A DNA stretch of 64,000 nucleotides from Mucor racemosus (GCA_027405735.1 JAPEHQ010000009.1:1736001-1800000); one strand, 5' to 3'; positions 35,516 through 47,789 are shown, counted from the first letter of the stretch. Notes: generated by a model not told the origin, from the sequence alone. A program made the numbers and translations.

Positions 35516-37401
35516 ATGACATCTCAATCTCTTTTTTCACCACCAGTTTTATTGCCATTACAAATGCAACAATCCAATTTATTAATCACACCAGATAAAT
35601 CTGTACCTTCATCTCCAACACTTTCACCTGCTGTAGTCACACACACAAATGCAACCACTCGTCACCTTCATACAAATGATCCAACTGCAGTTGATTTCAT
35701 TGAATTGACAAAGCTATTACAGCATGTAGTATCAAATAAAAAGAAACCTTCAAATCAACAACACCAACAACAACCGAATTCACCAACATCTACGTCTACT
35801 TCTTCATCATCATCTAGTTCTTCAATTTCCTCCAATTCCTCCTCTGCTGCAATCATTGCACCCAGACCTTCATTAGTTCAACATCATCGTCCTTCTTCTT
35901 GTTTGAATCCAAATACACCAGCACAATTTGTATTTAAAAAACCACTCTACAATCAACATTATCATCAAACACATTTTCATCATAATTCTCCACCATCTCC
36001 ACCAAATACAATTACTCCAACACAGACTCATTCTCAATCAAGCACACCGGTGTTGGACCGCAAAGACTTATTTTTAGCTTGGTCAGATTTAAGAAGGTTC
36101 TTTGTACAACAACAACCACAAGTAGAAATTGATGAGCAACCATTTGCCAATCAATTTAGACAAAATATCTCTAGCAGATATGGTCAATGGGGTAAGCATA
36201 ATAATAATAATAATAATAATAATTTAGACTTGTATATATAAAAAAATGCCGCATTATATGCCCTCATTTTTAACAAGCAAATGTCTCCTTGAACTCTATA
36301 AATTAATTGCCTCATTTTTTTATTATTATTATTACTATAGGACGCTATATTGGTAAAGGAGCTGGCGGTTCTGTGAGATTAATTAAACAGCAAAATAAAA
36401 CATTTGCAGTTAAACAATTCAGAAGAAGATTTGCTCATGAAACAGAAAAAGATTATGTCAAAAAAGTTACAGCAGAATTCTGTATTGGATCGACACTTCA
36501 TCATTCAAATGTAATTGAAACATTAGATTTGATTCAAGAAGAAGAAAATTTCTACGAAATTATGGAATATGCTCCAAATGATATGTTTAATGTCGTTATG
36601 AGCGGAATGATGTCTCGAGAAGAAATTGCGTGCTGCTTTCGTCAATTATTGAATGGTCTTGATTACTTGCATTCATTGGGAATTGCTCACAGAGATCTCA
36701 AATTGGATAATCTTGTATTAGATCATATGGGAATACTCAAAATTATTGATTTTGGTTGTTCAACAGTATTCAAATATCCATTTGAGAATTCGGCTATAAT
36801 GACTAAAGGTAAAGTTTCTTTTTGATCTTGTTTATTATTTACACATTCTCATCCTCCTTCTCCCCCCCCCCTCCTTTGAATAGGTATTTTCGGTTCAGAC
36901 CCTTATATTGCTCCAGAACAATATACACAACCAATGTACGACCCTCGTTTATCAGATGTATGGTCATGCGGTATTATCTTTGTTTGCATGACAATTAAGC
37001 GCTTCCCTTGGCGATTGCCTCGAAATTCTGATCCTGCCTTCCGGGCATTTGCCACTAATTGCAATCAACAAAAGTTTAGATTGCTTAAATTATTACCTCG
37101 AGAATCTCGTTCTGTAATGACAAGTATTTTAGAAGTTGATTCAACTAGAAGATGGAATTTACAAACAATTTTAAAAGACAATTGGATCAATAACATTGAT
37201 GTTTGTACTCCTACAGAACCAGGCGCTCGACATGTTCATCATGTATCTGTCATGGATTCGGTAGCACAACAAAAGAGAGGGAATTTAGTTGCAATGACCC
37301 CTGAACCACCAGGCGTTGTAGCAGAAAAAGAGAAAAGAAAACGTCAACAACCACCAGCAACACAGCCTCCTCCTCCTCCTCAACAACAACAAAAGCAATA
37401 A
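35516..37401 (+). CDS. Serine/threonine protein kinase, fungal HAL4/SAT4-like
   Basis: Three exons, 35516-36191, 36341-36808 and 36884-37401, give 553 residues; introns are 149 and 75 nt. Residues 1-220 are low complexity, rich in Ser, Gln, His, Pro and Asn. The kinase domain spans about 226-495: GKGAGGSV loop (230-237), ATP lysine K250 (FAVKQF), catalytic HRDLKLDN (D344), IDFG (D362), then [11 protein letters not shown] and DVWSCGIIF. All catalytic residues are present. [16 protein letters not shown] and the [12 protein letters not shown] region are typical of the yeast HAL4/SAT4-HRK1-NPR1 group, which controls plasma membrane transporters and ion balance; assignment within that group is inference. 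The C-terminus is Pro/Gln-rich. Intron 1 starts with AAT repeats. Confidence 0.93.
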
Positions 37402-38646
37402 ACTATATTTATCTGTAATTTTAGTCTCTAAAATATATACCATTTTTTCCCTTGTCCTACTAACTACAACTCCCATATACATATAATTCTATATAATTCT
37501 ATCATCTTCCTTTTTCTTTATTATATATTTTCTGTATTGTTCCATGATATTTTATTTATTAAAAAAATAATGCCTTTTACATTTGTATGAATTTAAAAAA
37601 AGAAAAAAAAAGTTTCACCATATCTAATAAACGAATGCTTCAAATATGTATCATCTAGAGTGTCTGGGCTTTTTTGTTAGTGTATAAAAATAGGTTATAC
37701 ATAAACATGGCATGAAGATGCAAAAAACATAACATTCTATTTATGAATCACTCAATACAAGCATATGCAATACGCATTACACTACTGCAATGTCATAGAC
37801 TCACAGTATATGATACTGGACAACACGGACTCTTTTGATTGACAATTGTGTCATTTTAAATTCACTCCTGAAACGTTTAGATATAATCAACCCGAAGAAT
37901 TTTTCAAGTATTTTAATTATAATGTTGCACCATGCAACACCATGGGGTCAATTTTTTTTTAGGCTGATGTTACATACTACATGCTGTAACATGTAACATT
38001 TATAGCGTCAACTACACTTTATTTACATGGTTAATAGGAATAGGATGATTTAATTTTTTTATATAATGTTTGTTTTATTCACTAGTTAAAGAGATTTATA
38101 ATAGTCCCATCACATTGGGCTTATATGTGAGATTTAGTGTATACAAACAATGATATAAACGCTTGTTTATGGTACATCATTATGATTTTTTTTTTTTTTT
38201 TTACAAATAAAAATAGATAAACAAAGAAATGACAATAACAGTGATGATGTATACCTACATAACGTATTCAATTAAATAGCAAAATATGATATATATATTC
38301 TGTAAAATGTATTCAATAGAAATACAATCGGTCGCTTTGTGTTCATTGATTTCATTAAGATAATCAATTTAATATATACATTTTAGTTGTTAAAATTTAC
38401 GCTTTAAATTGAGGCAATTATGTATCATTATCACCATCATCTAAAGAGAACTGACATTTAAGAGATTTGTAGGTTCTTCACGTTATTGGTCAAAAAAAAC
38501 CTCAATTACTTGCATTAGGTGTTAAAATTAACACAAAATTAAGGCGCATTAACCTTCGATTGCATAATTATATCGGGTTTATTTGATTCTTTAGTAGAGA
38601 GATACTATTTTAAAATATTCTGCTCATGTGCTTGTCGAAATTCTGT
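37402..38646. other. Intergenic region downstream of the kinase
   Basis: AT-rich, no gene. A T-rich tract follows the kinase stop. A short inverted motif built from TGTTACAT/ATGTAACA lies near 37970-38000. Converging gene 3' ends flank it. Confidence 0.5.
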
Positions 38647-39108
38647 TTATCTGAATGAAGCAATGTTATCTCTCCTGATGGTATTACAAACTTGATCTAC
38701 CATAATATCCATAGCAGATCTCATAGGACTTGCACCTTCCATAAAGCATCTCTTTACTCTTCTTTTGAGCTTTTTATGAATTCTATCTTGATTTGCTAGA
38801 GTATCTTCTTGTTGTTGAAGCTCAATATTTATGAGTTGCTTGGTTCTCCAGTAATCCAAATAACCTTGACCATATGTCCCGTCCTGATTATGTATGTCTA
38901 AAAAATTCTGCAATTCTTCAGCAGCAGTTTCGGCAACTCTAAATTGAAAAAGTATCATGTGTTGTAGAGCTTACATATAGCTTGCATCAATACTTTCTCT
39001 TTTCTGTTCTAGAAATAGTTCTGCAAACTCAATATATGATATTTCGTCGTCTATTTTTCGTCCTGGAACGTTTTTGCGGTCCAAATATTGAATGAGAGCT
39101 TGATCCAT
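38647..39108 (-). CDS. Uncharacterised small protein, paralog 1 of a local pair
   Basis: Two exons, 39108-38975 and 38938-38647, give 141 residues; the proposed intron is only 36 nt (GTAAGC...TTTAG), shorter than others here, and without it an in-frame stop occurs. The protein is charged, mostly helical in character, with no signal or membrane segment. The segments GYLDYWRTKQ and KRRVKRCFMEGASP match YRTYWRNKRR and LRRVRRSMFLEGQIP in the neighbour at 39539-39975, so the two are diverged duplicates. The basic block KKLKRRVKR could bind nucleic acid or be a nuclear signal; that is speculation. I do not recognise the family. Confidence 0.6.
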
Positions 39109-39538
39109 TTGTTAAAAAAAAGTACGATAAGTTAATTTTAAGAAATAAAAGGGTATTTCAAACACTCGGCATCATTATATCATTTTATCTCATTTAATTG
39201 TCTATGTATCTGCTTATATATGTACAGCAGTAAACATATGCTTATATGAGGTTCCATGCACTTATTGTAGTAAATGGCGTATTGTATTATAAATAGATCA
39301 GTAGAGACAAATGGTTCTATTGTAACTTTTATTAAATAAATTAACATAGTATATAAACTATAATATTATTACATACGACAATGCTTATAGAACGTATTTT
39401 TTAGAGAAGGTTTCATTCAGAAAATATTGTGATTTCGACAAAAATAAGTGTTTATTTTTATAATGTAATGCTTTGGGGCACTAAAAAAAGTACGCAAAGA
39501 AGGGAGTAAGTAGTATATGCTGGTTGATCAAATCTCTA

Positions 39539-39975
39539 TTAAATACTAAATGCTCTATATATTCTCGCTTCTACTTGTATACGAATTTGATTGACCATGT
39601 CATCCATGCGAGTAGCATCCGGAATTTGTCCCTCAAGAAACATCGATCTTCTAACTCTTCTCAAAGTCATTCTATGAATTATTGATCCAAAGCAAAGCGC
39701 CTCTGTATGTTGAGCCAATTACTGGCTAATCTTCGCTTATTTCTCCAATAAGTGCGATAGTTTTCTCTGTATTGTAGGCCACTAGCTCTAAAATATCTGT
39801 TTAGAAAAGCTCTCAATTCTGCACCTGCAGCAGCAGAAGCATCTCCTCTTTCAGCTCTTAATATATCTAGTATTTTCACATATTTTTGATCAATTTGAAA
39901 TTTAGTGATAGTTGGGGCTAGTTCTGAAAATTGTATGTACTGGATCAATCTTGATTGTTCTCTGCAACGTTCCAT
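39539..39975 (-). pseudogene. Uncharacterised protein, paralog 2, frame-broken near its middle
   Basis: From ATG at 39975 a frame runs 98 codons to a stop at 39679 (ending NIQRRFALDQ). The homologous C-terminal part continues in another frame as RMTLRRVRRSMFLEGQIP and DDMVNQI, to a stop at 39539. Comparison with paralog 1 places a net loss of about 4 nt at the switch (near 39680); no GT-AG pair there could splice it. The N-terminal halves also align (LIQY, K-ID, DAS, AEL-FL). Either this is a recent pseudogene or it now makes a shortened 98-residue protein. Confidence 0.6.
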
Positions 39976-41121
39976 ATACAATTGGAGAATTACTTTTTAG
40001 GCTTCGTTCATTATTACTACTATTGTTTTTCTTGGTGTTTTGAAAAGAAAGCCATTGATAGGATGTATTCGTTGTAGTTGCCTTTATAGATTATATATTC
40101 AACATCTTCATTCTTTAGATGAAAAGAAAGAAGCATATATTTACCATTATCTTTTGTAAATAATATGCGTGCGATCAATGCATTCTTTTCTTATTTTTAT
40201 TTATAAAAAACTTGGGTTTATTAAACAAATTATTCTTTGACATTTAATTTATACATTGCACTTATACGTTACAGTATTCATAAGAAAGCATGAAATCAGA
40301 CAATGAAACTGTATATTAAATCAGGGCATCATTATTTCTTCGTTAATTTGGTTTTGCTGCGTCATATTCGAAATATCTACTATCTACCACAAATCCCCTC
40401 CTATACACAATCTATATACACATGATTACTTTAAATCAATATATTTGAAATCCGGCATTTTTTAAAGGTAGGTGTAGAGCACATTACATTATGGCTTTGG
40501 TTATATATAAAAAGAATGTTTACTTTTATTAATTTCTGCAGTTTTCATTGCCATATATGCTGGCTTTAGCTAATTTAGCGCTATTTATAACTTGGAATGA
40601 TTGCATGATTTAACCAGCAAATCAATGGAATACTAAAATTATAATTATAAATACTGTTAGAGCTTTAGTACATATTTTAAAAATTTCGGCTCGTTTATAC
40701 CATTATTCATTGATTAAGTGCATTTTTCTAGTTATTTTATCTGTTTTAAGCAGAGGAAAACAGTTTTTTTTCAAAAACTTACACTAAACTCCTTCAAAAA
40801 CAATTGTTGGTTAATTAAATCAAGAAATTTTACTGCATTCGTGTATTTATTATGTATTAAATATAACTTCAAATTTCAATTTCGAGTTATTATTTGATTT
40901 TATAAAAAATGATAAAGAATATATAAAACAACCCATACAAAATAATTTGAAATATTGCGCGTTTTTATTCACCCACCTTCACAGCAATTCGAGAAGGCTG
41001 AAACCTCACAATTCTGTGTATAAACACTAGACGTACTGTACCTACCATTGCAACAGTAGCTCATTCGGATACATAATCCGTGGGAGCTGCTGGTGAGCTT
41101 TTACTAACAGCCTTAGAAGCG
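39976..41121. other. Gene-free stretch upstream of the paralog pair
   Basis: AT-rich, no gene recognised. The right end meets the inverted L1 LTR. Confidence 0.45.
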
Positions 41122-41394
41122 TAATGATCTGTAACTTTGGACTAAAAACAAAGGTGGGTAATACGCTATAAATATTATTCTTGTTATTATAAATTGGGGA
41201 TCACTGGATTGATGAAGGTTGGTGTTCTTATTGGTAAATTAGATATTTATTAGTGAATAAATAAAAGTAAATAGAGTGTAACAAGACACCACATAAATCT
41301 ACAACAAACTATGTCAATGGTTTCCTTGTAGTATTTATATAAGGAATGAGACAAGGATTTGCATGAATAAAATTGAAATGTTTGACTCATTACA
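41122..41394 (-). mobile_element. Solo LTR, family L1, inverted copy (273 bp)
   Basis: Reverse complement of the LTR at 2728-2999, with ends CGTAATGATCTGTAA and TGACTCATTACA. Flanks do not show a clean duplication. As at the left end of the window, it lies near a hAT-like element and family A, so the L1-B-A order is mirrored. Confidence 0.75.
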
Positions 41395-41489
41395 AGTATG
41401 TGTAAATAGCAGGTGAGTAACTTGATGTCCAAACTTACCAAACGAAAAATGATATATGTATGCTGATATATATCTGAAATATTTATAGT

Positions 41490-42120
41490 TAGCTTTCGCA
41501 AATGACTGAGCCCAAGCGAGCGCACGCAGTTTTAGCAAGAAGCATTTACCGAGTCTAAAATAGTTGAAAGTTACTCAAGCAAGCCCGACCTTAAGCAACG
41601 GCTCGTTCAGCAGTTGTATATCGACCATCCTCAGTTTGAAAGTGAGCAAACAAGCATAAATCAAGCATTATTACCTAATTTTTCAAAAATTCAAGCAAAT
41701 CGAGCACGAGCATAAGCAAGTGAGCAAATCCGAGTGCAAGCGCAAGCATGATGCTATATATTTTTAACCTAGTATTGGTTCAAAATGTGATGCATTTTGT
41801 CATATTAAAAGCTAAAATTACGTAAATTGAGTAAATTTTTCCTGTGTTACATGCTTGCATACTTGATTTAAAAGCAGACAAACAAGCAGGTTTACATACA
41901 TACAAGCAAGCCTATTTCAATTTGAAACATTTCGAGCAAGCATACAAGCAAGCTCTCAATGTTTTCGTTGAGCGCCAAGCAGAAAATTGCTAAAAAAAAT
42001 TTAATGAAACAAGCCAAAGCAAGTAATAACCTGAAAAAAGCTCGATTCAAGCGAGCCCTGTGATTGGGCTCGCTCGCTTGCTTATGCTCCCACTGCTCGA
42101 TTATTGTGATCACTATGTGC
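41490..42120 (+). mobile_element. CAAGC-rich hAT-like element, copy B2
   Basis: Same family as 1609-2096, opposite orientation, longer because it keeps an internal CAAGC-rich block that B1 has lost. Ends TAGCTTTCGCAA and TGTGATCACTA. It abuts family A at 42121, as B1 does at 1608. Confidence 0.65.
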
Positions 42121-42209
42121 AAGCTTGTTCAAATCTCGAGATATTTGACATTTTAGGTTATGGTTTTAAACTGAGGAAAAGCAAGTTTTTCACTTTCGAA
42201 GCATTTATA

Positions 42210-43109
42210 ACGTGCCACCAGCTTTAAATCTGTGTAAACTTTGATTTTGTTTCAATTTTTATTTATTTTGGAACTCCGCTATTTGAATATGTATTTTTTT
42301 TTGGAGGCATCTCATGGCAGGTAATGTAGCTCATTTGTTATTTGAGAGATTGAGAAGTATAATAAGTTTAAACAAACATTTTATTTTTATAACAAATCGT
42401 TAGGAATTCTAAATTTTCTATGAGATAAATATTTTTTTCGACAAATTTCTTAACTTCTTGGACAACTTCTCTACATTTGCTATACGCTTCGATGTAGTCC
42501 ATCGACCTTCTGAAATAATGTCTGATTTGAGTCAGGTTACCAGAGGTATCCAGAAAAGAATGGATGTTTTTCTCCAGAGACTTGAATGTATAGTCACATC
42601 GCAAACGAGCTTTCCTCTTGGCAGCACCACAGTACATTTTGATCCAATTGCATTCGCAATGATACTTTGGGTATCAGTAAAATGATTTTATAATAAAAAT
42701 AACTATTAAAGTCATAACAATTGTTCACAAAGGTTTAAATAATGATTGTTATGGCTCTGATTTATTATATCTTTATTTTTCGGAAAGTTGATAGCGAAAA
42801 TGGTGATTTCACGCATTGCTTACGTAAGCTGGGTTTAAGGTAAGGAGGTTATGTGTCACAGAGTATCCTTGTTTCAAAAGTTACCCTCACCTAAGAGCAC
42901 ACAGCTTAAATTTTGAAATACCGTCTATTTTCAAGGGTTATCAACAGAATGATTTTATAGTAAAATTAAGTATACGAGCCATAACAATTGTTTACAAAGG
43001 TTTAAATAATGATTGCTATGGATTTTTTTTATTGTATCGTTAGTTTTGGGTGAGTTGATAGCTCTTAAAAAAAGTTAAAATTTGTGCAGGTTTAAAGCTG
43101 TTGGCACGT
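42210..43109 (-). mobile_element. Tc1/mariner-type element, internally deleted (900 bp), TA target site
   Basis: Inverted ends ACGTGCCACCAGCTTTAAA and ACGTGCCAACAGCTTTAAA (complement) are flanked by TA on both sides. A1 and A3 keep the uninterrupted site (TTTATACTCGCTG type), so the insertion is proved. Inside are two copies of a roughly 50-bp repeat (around 42706-42765 and 42967-43022) containing CATAACAATTGTT and GGTTTAAATAATGATTG. Only a C-terminal transposase remnant is present. Confidence 0.85.
42368..42690 (-). pseudogene. C-terminal fragment of a Tc1/mariner transposase
   Basis: The minus-strand frame reads YPKYHCECNWIKMYCGAAKR, then CDYTFKSL, FLDTSGNLTQIRHYFRR and YIEAYSK. This follows the usual C-terminal pattern of mariner-like transposases (hydrophobic-pro, then E/D-x-N-x-I-E-x-W-G, aromatic CDY helix, RRYxRRxxxYIDAY). 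Several consensus residues are changed (I-K rather than I-E, C rather than W). The N-terminal DNA-binding domain and the first two catalytic acids are absent, so it is not functional. Confidence 0.7.
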
Positions 43110-44743
43110 TATTCGCTGAAAAATGAAAATGAATGGAAACACCTTTTTGGTCAATATTCTGTAGCATCTCAAGTATAGCCTTACATTTTTTATTCCTTGA
43201 ATATCTATAGAAATGAAAGCACGCTCCAATTTTGAATATCACTATATAAAATTGTATAATTAGATATGTACATGCGACTGAGATTCAATTCAAAAAATGT
43301 TCAAATGGAAAAAAAAACTAAAAAAAACCAAAAAAAAACCTTGTATGTTTAATTACTCACAAAAATGCATAGTAAGTTGAACTAGTGTATTAAATATCTT
43401 GGAATTAGTTTGTAATTATAAATCGATCTATGTAGGTTTCGAAAATGTTTTTCTCATAAAATTTCTAGTAAATTTAATATCAAAATTTAACGGTTTTTGA
43501 TCAAAAAGTACCCTTTATTCAAATGCAACCGTAAAATATTTTATTTTCACATTGTGCGCAACAAAATTATCTACAGAATGAGTATTTATACGTAGCCGTA
43601 GCCCTATTGTTTTGTGGGAATATACATTTTTTTGATCATTTTTTTTGGTTGGCGAAAATTCAGACCTGTATATCCTCGTCCAAAATGGATCCTTTTTTGT
43701 ATCACCAAAAATCAGCCATTCAATCTCAATTTTCTCGACGAAAAATCAATATTTTTTGACGAGATAAAATTCGTTATATAGACATTAATGAGTACTATCT
43801 TATAGTTTTAGCTTTGCATACCTGTCATCCCTTCATGGATCTCTATACCACAAAAAGTGCTCTCACAAAATTTATAAAAAAATAAAAAAGTCTTTACAGC
43901 CATCCAAAACCTAGATATCCTGATAGAGAATGAAAAATAAAGTCGACTTTACTTAATAACCATCATTGCAATACCTTAGTATTTTCTAGACTTATTTTCA
44001 TTTCAAATGCGGTTTCTCAATTTTAAGCTGGCCATTTCTGCATCATTCAAATTTATGAAACAATCACTATAGTAACCATCCTTGCTTTATTTAATAAAAT
44101 TTGTAGCCGGGACAATGTTGAATGGATGGGTACTGCTTTTGAAAAGACATTTCTGCCAAAAATGATCACCAGTACAAATACATATGTATGTGGAAAAAAA
44201 ATAAGGTTGCGTCCACAGCACTGCGGCTAGTTCTTATTGAATATGCAGGTAATACGCAGGTAATACGCACATGTTACCTTACAACGGAATATGGTGTGGT
44301 AAAAGGATTACATTACCTTGCGTGATACGGTAGTAAAACTCGCATATTACCTTCATACTCCAATGGTTTACTCGAAATTTGATGCTTTCTACTGCCTTTC
44401 TACATCCTTGAATCTCTTTTTATTTGCTCAGTTTGGCTATATTACCATTGTATTACATTGTTTTACGCTAAAATATTTCACTACCACTACGGAAAAATAA
44501 TTTAATTTTTGAGTTTTAACATTATTCAACTAGGAAAACCACAATAACATTAAATATTGTAAATAAATGATAAGATTTACGTAAATAAACATGTATCGTA
44601 ATTATTATAGGAATTTATGAACAAAAGATCTTTATGAATTAGACAAATACAATCCAATAAAATGTTGTAAGAATTAAAATCAGAAGTCGAACTACTATCA
44701 TACTTGATTTTTTTCAGCTCAATAAATTAAAAAGATTGAAGCC

Positions 44744-45176
44744 TGTGGATTACATCCATTTAGATCTCCATTTCATCTGGTGTCTAACTTGAATTACCGC
44801 TGGGATAAATCAGGAATCACTTTGATTTGACATGTCTGATTGATACAGCAAGTAATCTTATAACCGAGATGTGGATCCTAGCAAATTATAATTATTGACC
44901 TGAATCATAAATACACCATTATTCAATATGGCCTGATTTCATTCATGATAAAATCAGGACCTAAAGATATCGGGTAGATTATGGAAATGGCATGTTCCTA
45001 TTTGTTCTCATTGATTTATAATATAGATTAGAAATTGTGTATAAATAGAAGGACATCTTCCTTTCAAAGAAGAGTCAATTAAGTTCTACTTGATAATAAA
45101 AGCCTAACGTTATCTAGTCGAATTCCTATTTGTTTTTTTATACTTTTTTTCCGTGAATATTTCTACCTGTTCCACA
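44744..45176 (-). mobile_element. Solo LTR, family L2 (433 bp), TSD AAGCC
   Basis: Ends TGTGGATTAC and CTGTTCCACA, with perfect 5-bp duplications AAGCC at 44739-44743 and 45177-45181. Read on the minus strand it matches the LTR at 62705-63169 (GGTAGA-ATATTCACGG, AAGTATAAAAAAACA, GGAATTCGACTAGATAA). The TATA-like GTATAAAAAAAC lies near its 5' end. Confidence 0.9.
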
Positions 45177-45181
45177 AAGCC

Positions 45182-46085
45182 AAAAGAAAAAAAAATTAGA
45201 TCCACAGCTCATTTATAAACCCTTGAGTGTGGTTTTAAAAAAAGGTGTTTTTTATTATCATAAATTTGAACGTGATCCATATTTTTGCCAATGGTCACCC
45301 TTCCAAAAAAAATGCCGAACAATTTTAGGACGCGGCCATCTAATCATTTTTCTAGGCTGCTAATTTGTAGAAAAAATCACCGGACAGTCCGGACACGGAT
45401 GTTTAAATATATCAAACAGCTGTGAGATTCAGGTATCAAAATTTCATACAAAAATTAAGGTTCGAATGTATAGCTAATTATTCAAAGGCTTATTTTATCT
45501 TCTATTTATGTAAAGTGTAAAATACCACATTCAGCAGTAGTTTAATAAAACGAGGTTTAATTCAGAAAGTATAATAAAATGGTATAACCAGATTTGAAAA
45601 AAGTCTACAAAATCAAAAATTTTAAAGGATTTATAAAAGTAAAATATACATGATCTTCATTTAATTTCAAAATATATATATCCATATTGGTATTTCTTAT
45701 TCGAAAAGGGTTTTTTTATAACTTTTTCTCATATTTTTAAAAGAAAAGGGAAGCGGATAATTTGAAATTTTAGAAAAAAATTTCATTTTATAAAGTTTAC
45801 CCAGAGGCAAGCAAATATTTCATTATTTGTGCACTACTTGCAAGATTTACTCTCTACCATTAAAAAAATATGAACATACCACCTACTGGAAAAAACGAGG
45901 TAATACGCATTATAATCGCAGTGCAGGTTATTATTATACAGTAGTAATTTGTAAGATAATGAACCTTTTGAATTATAATCCTGTCCTTTGGGGCCGCACC
46001 ATGTCTATTTTGGCGTATGGTACCGTATGAGATCAGGCTGTACAGTCAAAGCAAGACACTGCTCTAGCTGTTTGGAGCTATTTAC
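45182..46085. other. Gene-free stretch between L2 LTR and hAT-like element
   Basis: AT-rich with no supported gene. A 67-codon frame at 45827-46030 has no motif or splice context. Confidence 0.45.
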
Positions 46086-46724
46086 TAGCGTTCGCAAAAT
46101 GACCGAGCTCAAGCAAGCGCAAGCAGTTTCAGCAAGTATTTGCCGAGTCTAAAATATTTCAAAGCTACTCAAGCAAACCCGAGCCTAAGCAACCGCTCGT
46201 CGAGCAGTTGTATATCGAGCATTTTCAGTTTTGAAAGCAAACAGCCAGGCATACAGTAAATCAAGCATTATCTAATTTTTCAAAGAATCAAGCAAGTCAA
46301 GCAATTTGAGTACGAGCATATAAGCAATTGAGTAAATCAGAATGCAAGCGCAAGCATTATACTATATATTTTCTTCAGCCTGATATTGGTTCAAAATGTG
46401 ATGCATTTTGACATTTTTAAAGCTAAAATTACGTAAATTGAATAAATTTTCCCTGCGTTGCATGCTTGCTTACTTGACTTGAAAGCGGACAAGCAAACAG
46501 ATTTACATGCAAGAAAGCCTATTTCAATTTTTTGAAGCATTTTGAGCAAGCATACAAGCAAGCTTTCGATGTTTTCATCGAACGCCAAGCAGGAAGTTAC
46601 TAAAAAAAATTGATCAAGCAAGCCAAAGCAAGCAATTACCATAAAAAAACGCAATTTAAGCGAGCCCAATCATAGGGCTCGCTCGCTTGCTTATGCGCGC
46701 ACTGCTCGATTGCGATCATCACTA
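46086..46724 (+). mobile_element. CAAGC-rich hAT-like element, copy B3
   Basis: Best-preserved copy: ends TAGCGTTCGCAA and TTGCGATCATCACTA are imperfect inverted repeats, and the interior holds dozens of CAAGC/AAGCAAGC words. It matches B2 over its full length. The outer 8 bp (CTATTTAC and CTTATAGT) do not form a convincing duplication. Confidence 0.65.
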
Positions 46725-47012
46725 CTTATAGTAGTAACTATATTGATACCTACGTCTATTTAGAGCGGCAGCTTGGTTAAGTCAGTATTCATAGAGATCT
46801 TGTTTTTAATTGTATTCAATAAAAATGCGCAGCAAGTTGTAGATGCACTTTGGCAATTATTCTTTTCGGCACACAGTAAATTGTGAACACTGACCTTTGA
46901 GATCAGCGTTTCAAAGATGTGCATCTACTCGCATGTAAAGTTAGAATACAGTATATTAGATTTGAAATTTGCCGAGGAGGTAGAATTGTTTTTGTCAGTT
47001 TTTTACAGTTGC

Positions 47013-47393
47013 TGTTACAAAAACGTAATAATAATAAAAAAAAGCGGTGAGAAGTACAATTATAACTCTTCTAAGTTTATTAAACATATACGGTAAAGCA
47101 GCGATTTAACTACTCGATGGATCATTGTAGTATTTATATTAAATGTTAAATGTCTAATTCAAATCACTATTGCAATAATTTAATCTTCTTAGTTTTAAAG
47201 CTGATGGAAAAAGAATTGTCAATTATTAATTCAGGTTAAACAATTATCTTTAATTGCTTGTAATTTTTAAATTATGGCTAAGTTTCTATATCTTATAATC
47301 TTTAACAATTGGTTCTTACACCAGAACACCAGATTCATGCTATGAAATACTAATTCAATTTGATGTGTGAAAGACTACCAGTAGTTCACATCA
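47013..47393 (+). mobile_element. Solo LTR, family D, second copy (381 bp)
   Basis: Matches 24176-24533: TGTTACAAAAACGTAAT at the start, AGTTCACATCA at the end, with CAATTTGATGTGTGAAAGAC near the right. Flanks GTTGC and GTTGA are a 5-bp duplication with one mismatch. Confidence 0.75.
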
Positions 47394-47789
47394 GTTGAAA
47401 CAAGCAGGTGTCAGATGGTTTTCAGATATTTTTTCAACTTTTTCGCCAAATATTGAGTCGAATTAAGTCAACAAACCTTCAAAGAAAATGTATCTTGTGT
47501 CTATAAATCATTGATATCTATCCAAAAAATTGAAGAGTAAATAGAATAATAAAGCGTATTGGCCTATCATTGACCTAAAGGTGATAATAAAAATCAATTA
47601 CTTAAATGAAGGCGTCAGTTTTTTGTATTCATACGGTAGACCCAATTAAAAGCTACTCTGTATTTTTATTTCAGCAAAAAATATTGATTTTTTGTCGAGA
47701 TATACAGTATAAGCAAAATAAGAGCTCTTCTTATTACAGCTTACAGCCTATAGTAACTGAGTCTCAGAATCGACTTGCGAAATCGATTT

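Larger units (their letters stand above)
42121..44627 (-). repeat. Family A dispersed repeat, copy A2 (inverted relative to A1)
   Basis: Reverse complement of 1-1608, interrupted by a 900-bp mariner-type element at 42210-43109. Similarity to A1 still holds at 44627, where A1 is cut by the window edge, so the true end of A2 is unknown. Multiple GGTAATACG-like words lie near 44245-44340. Confidence 0.85.

Noticed and set aside
41500..42110. Regular CAAGC words suggesting a CRISPR-like or satellite array
   Set aside because: Word spacing is irregular, there are no constant repeat-spacer units and the organism is eukaryotic; inverted ends point to a transposable element.
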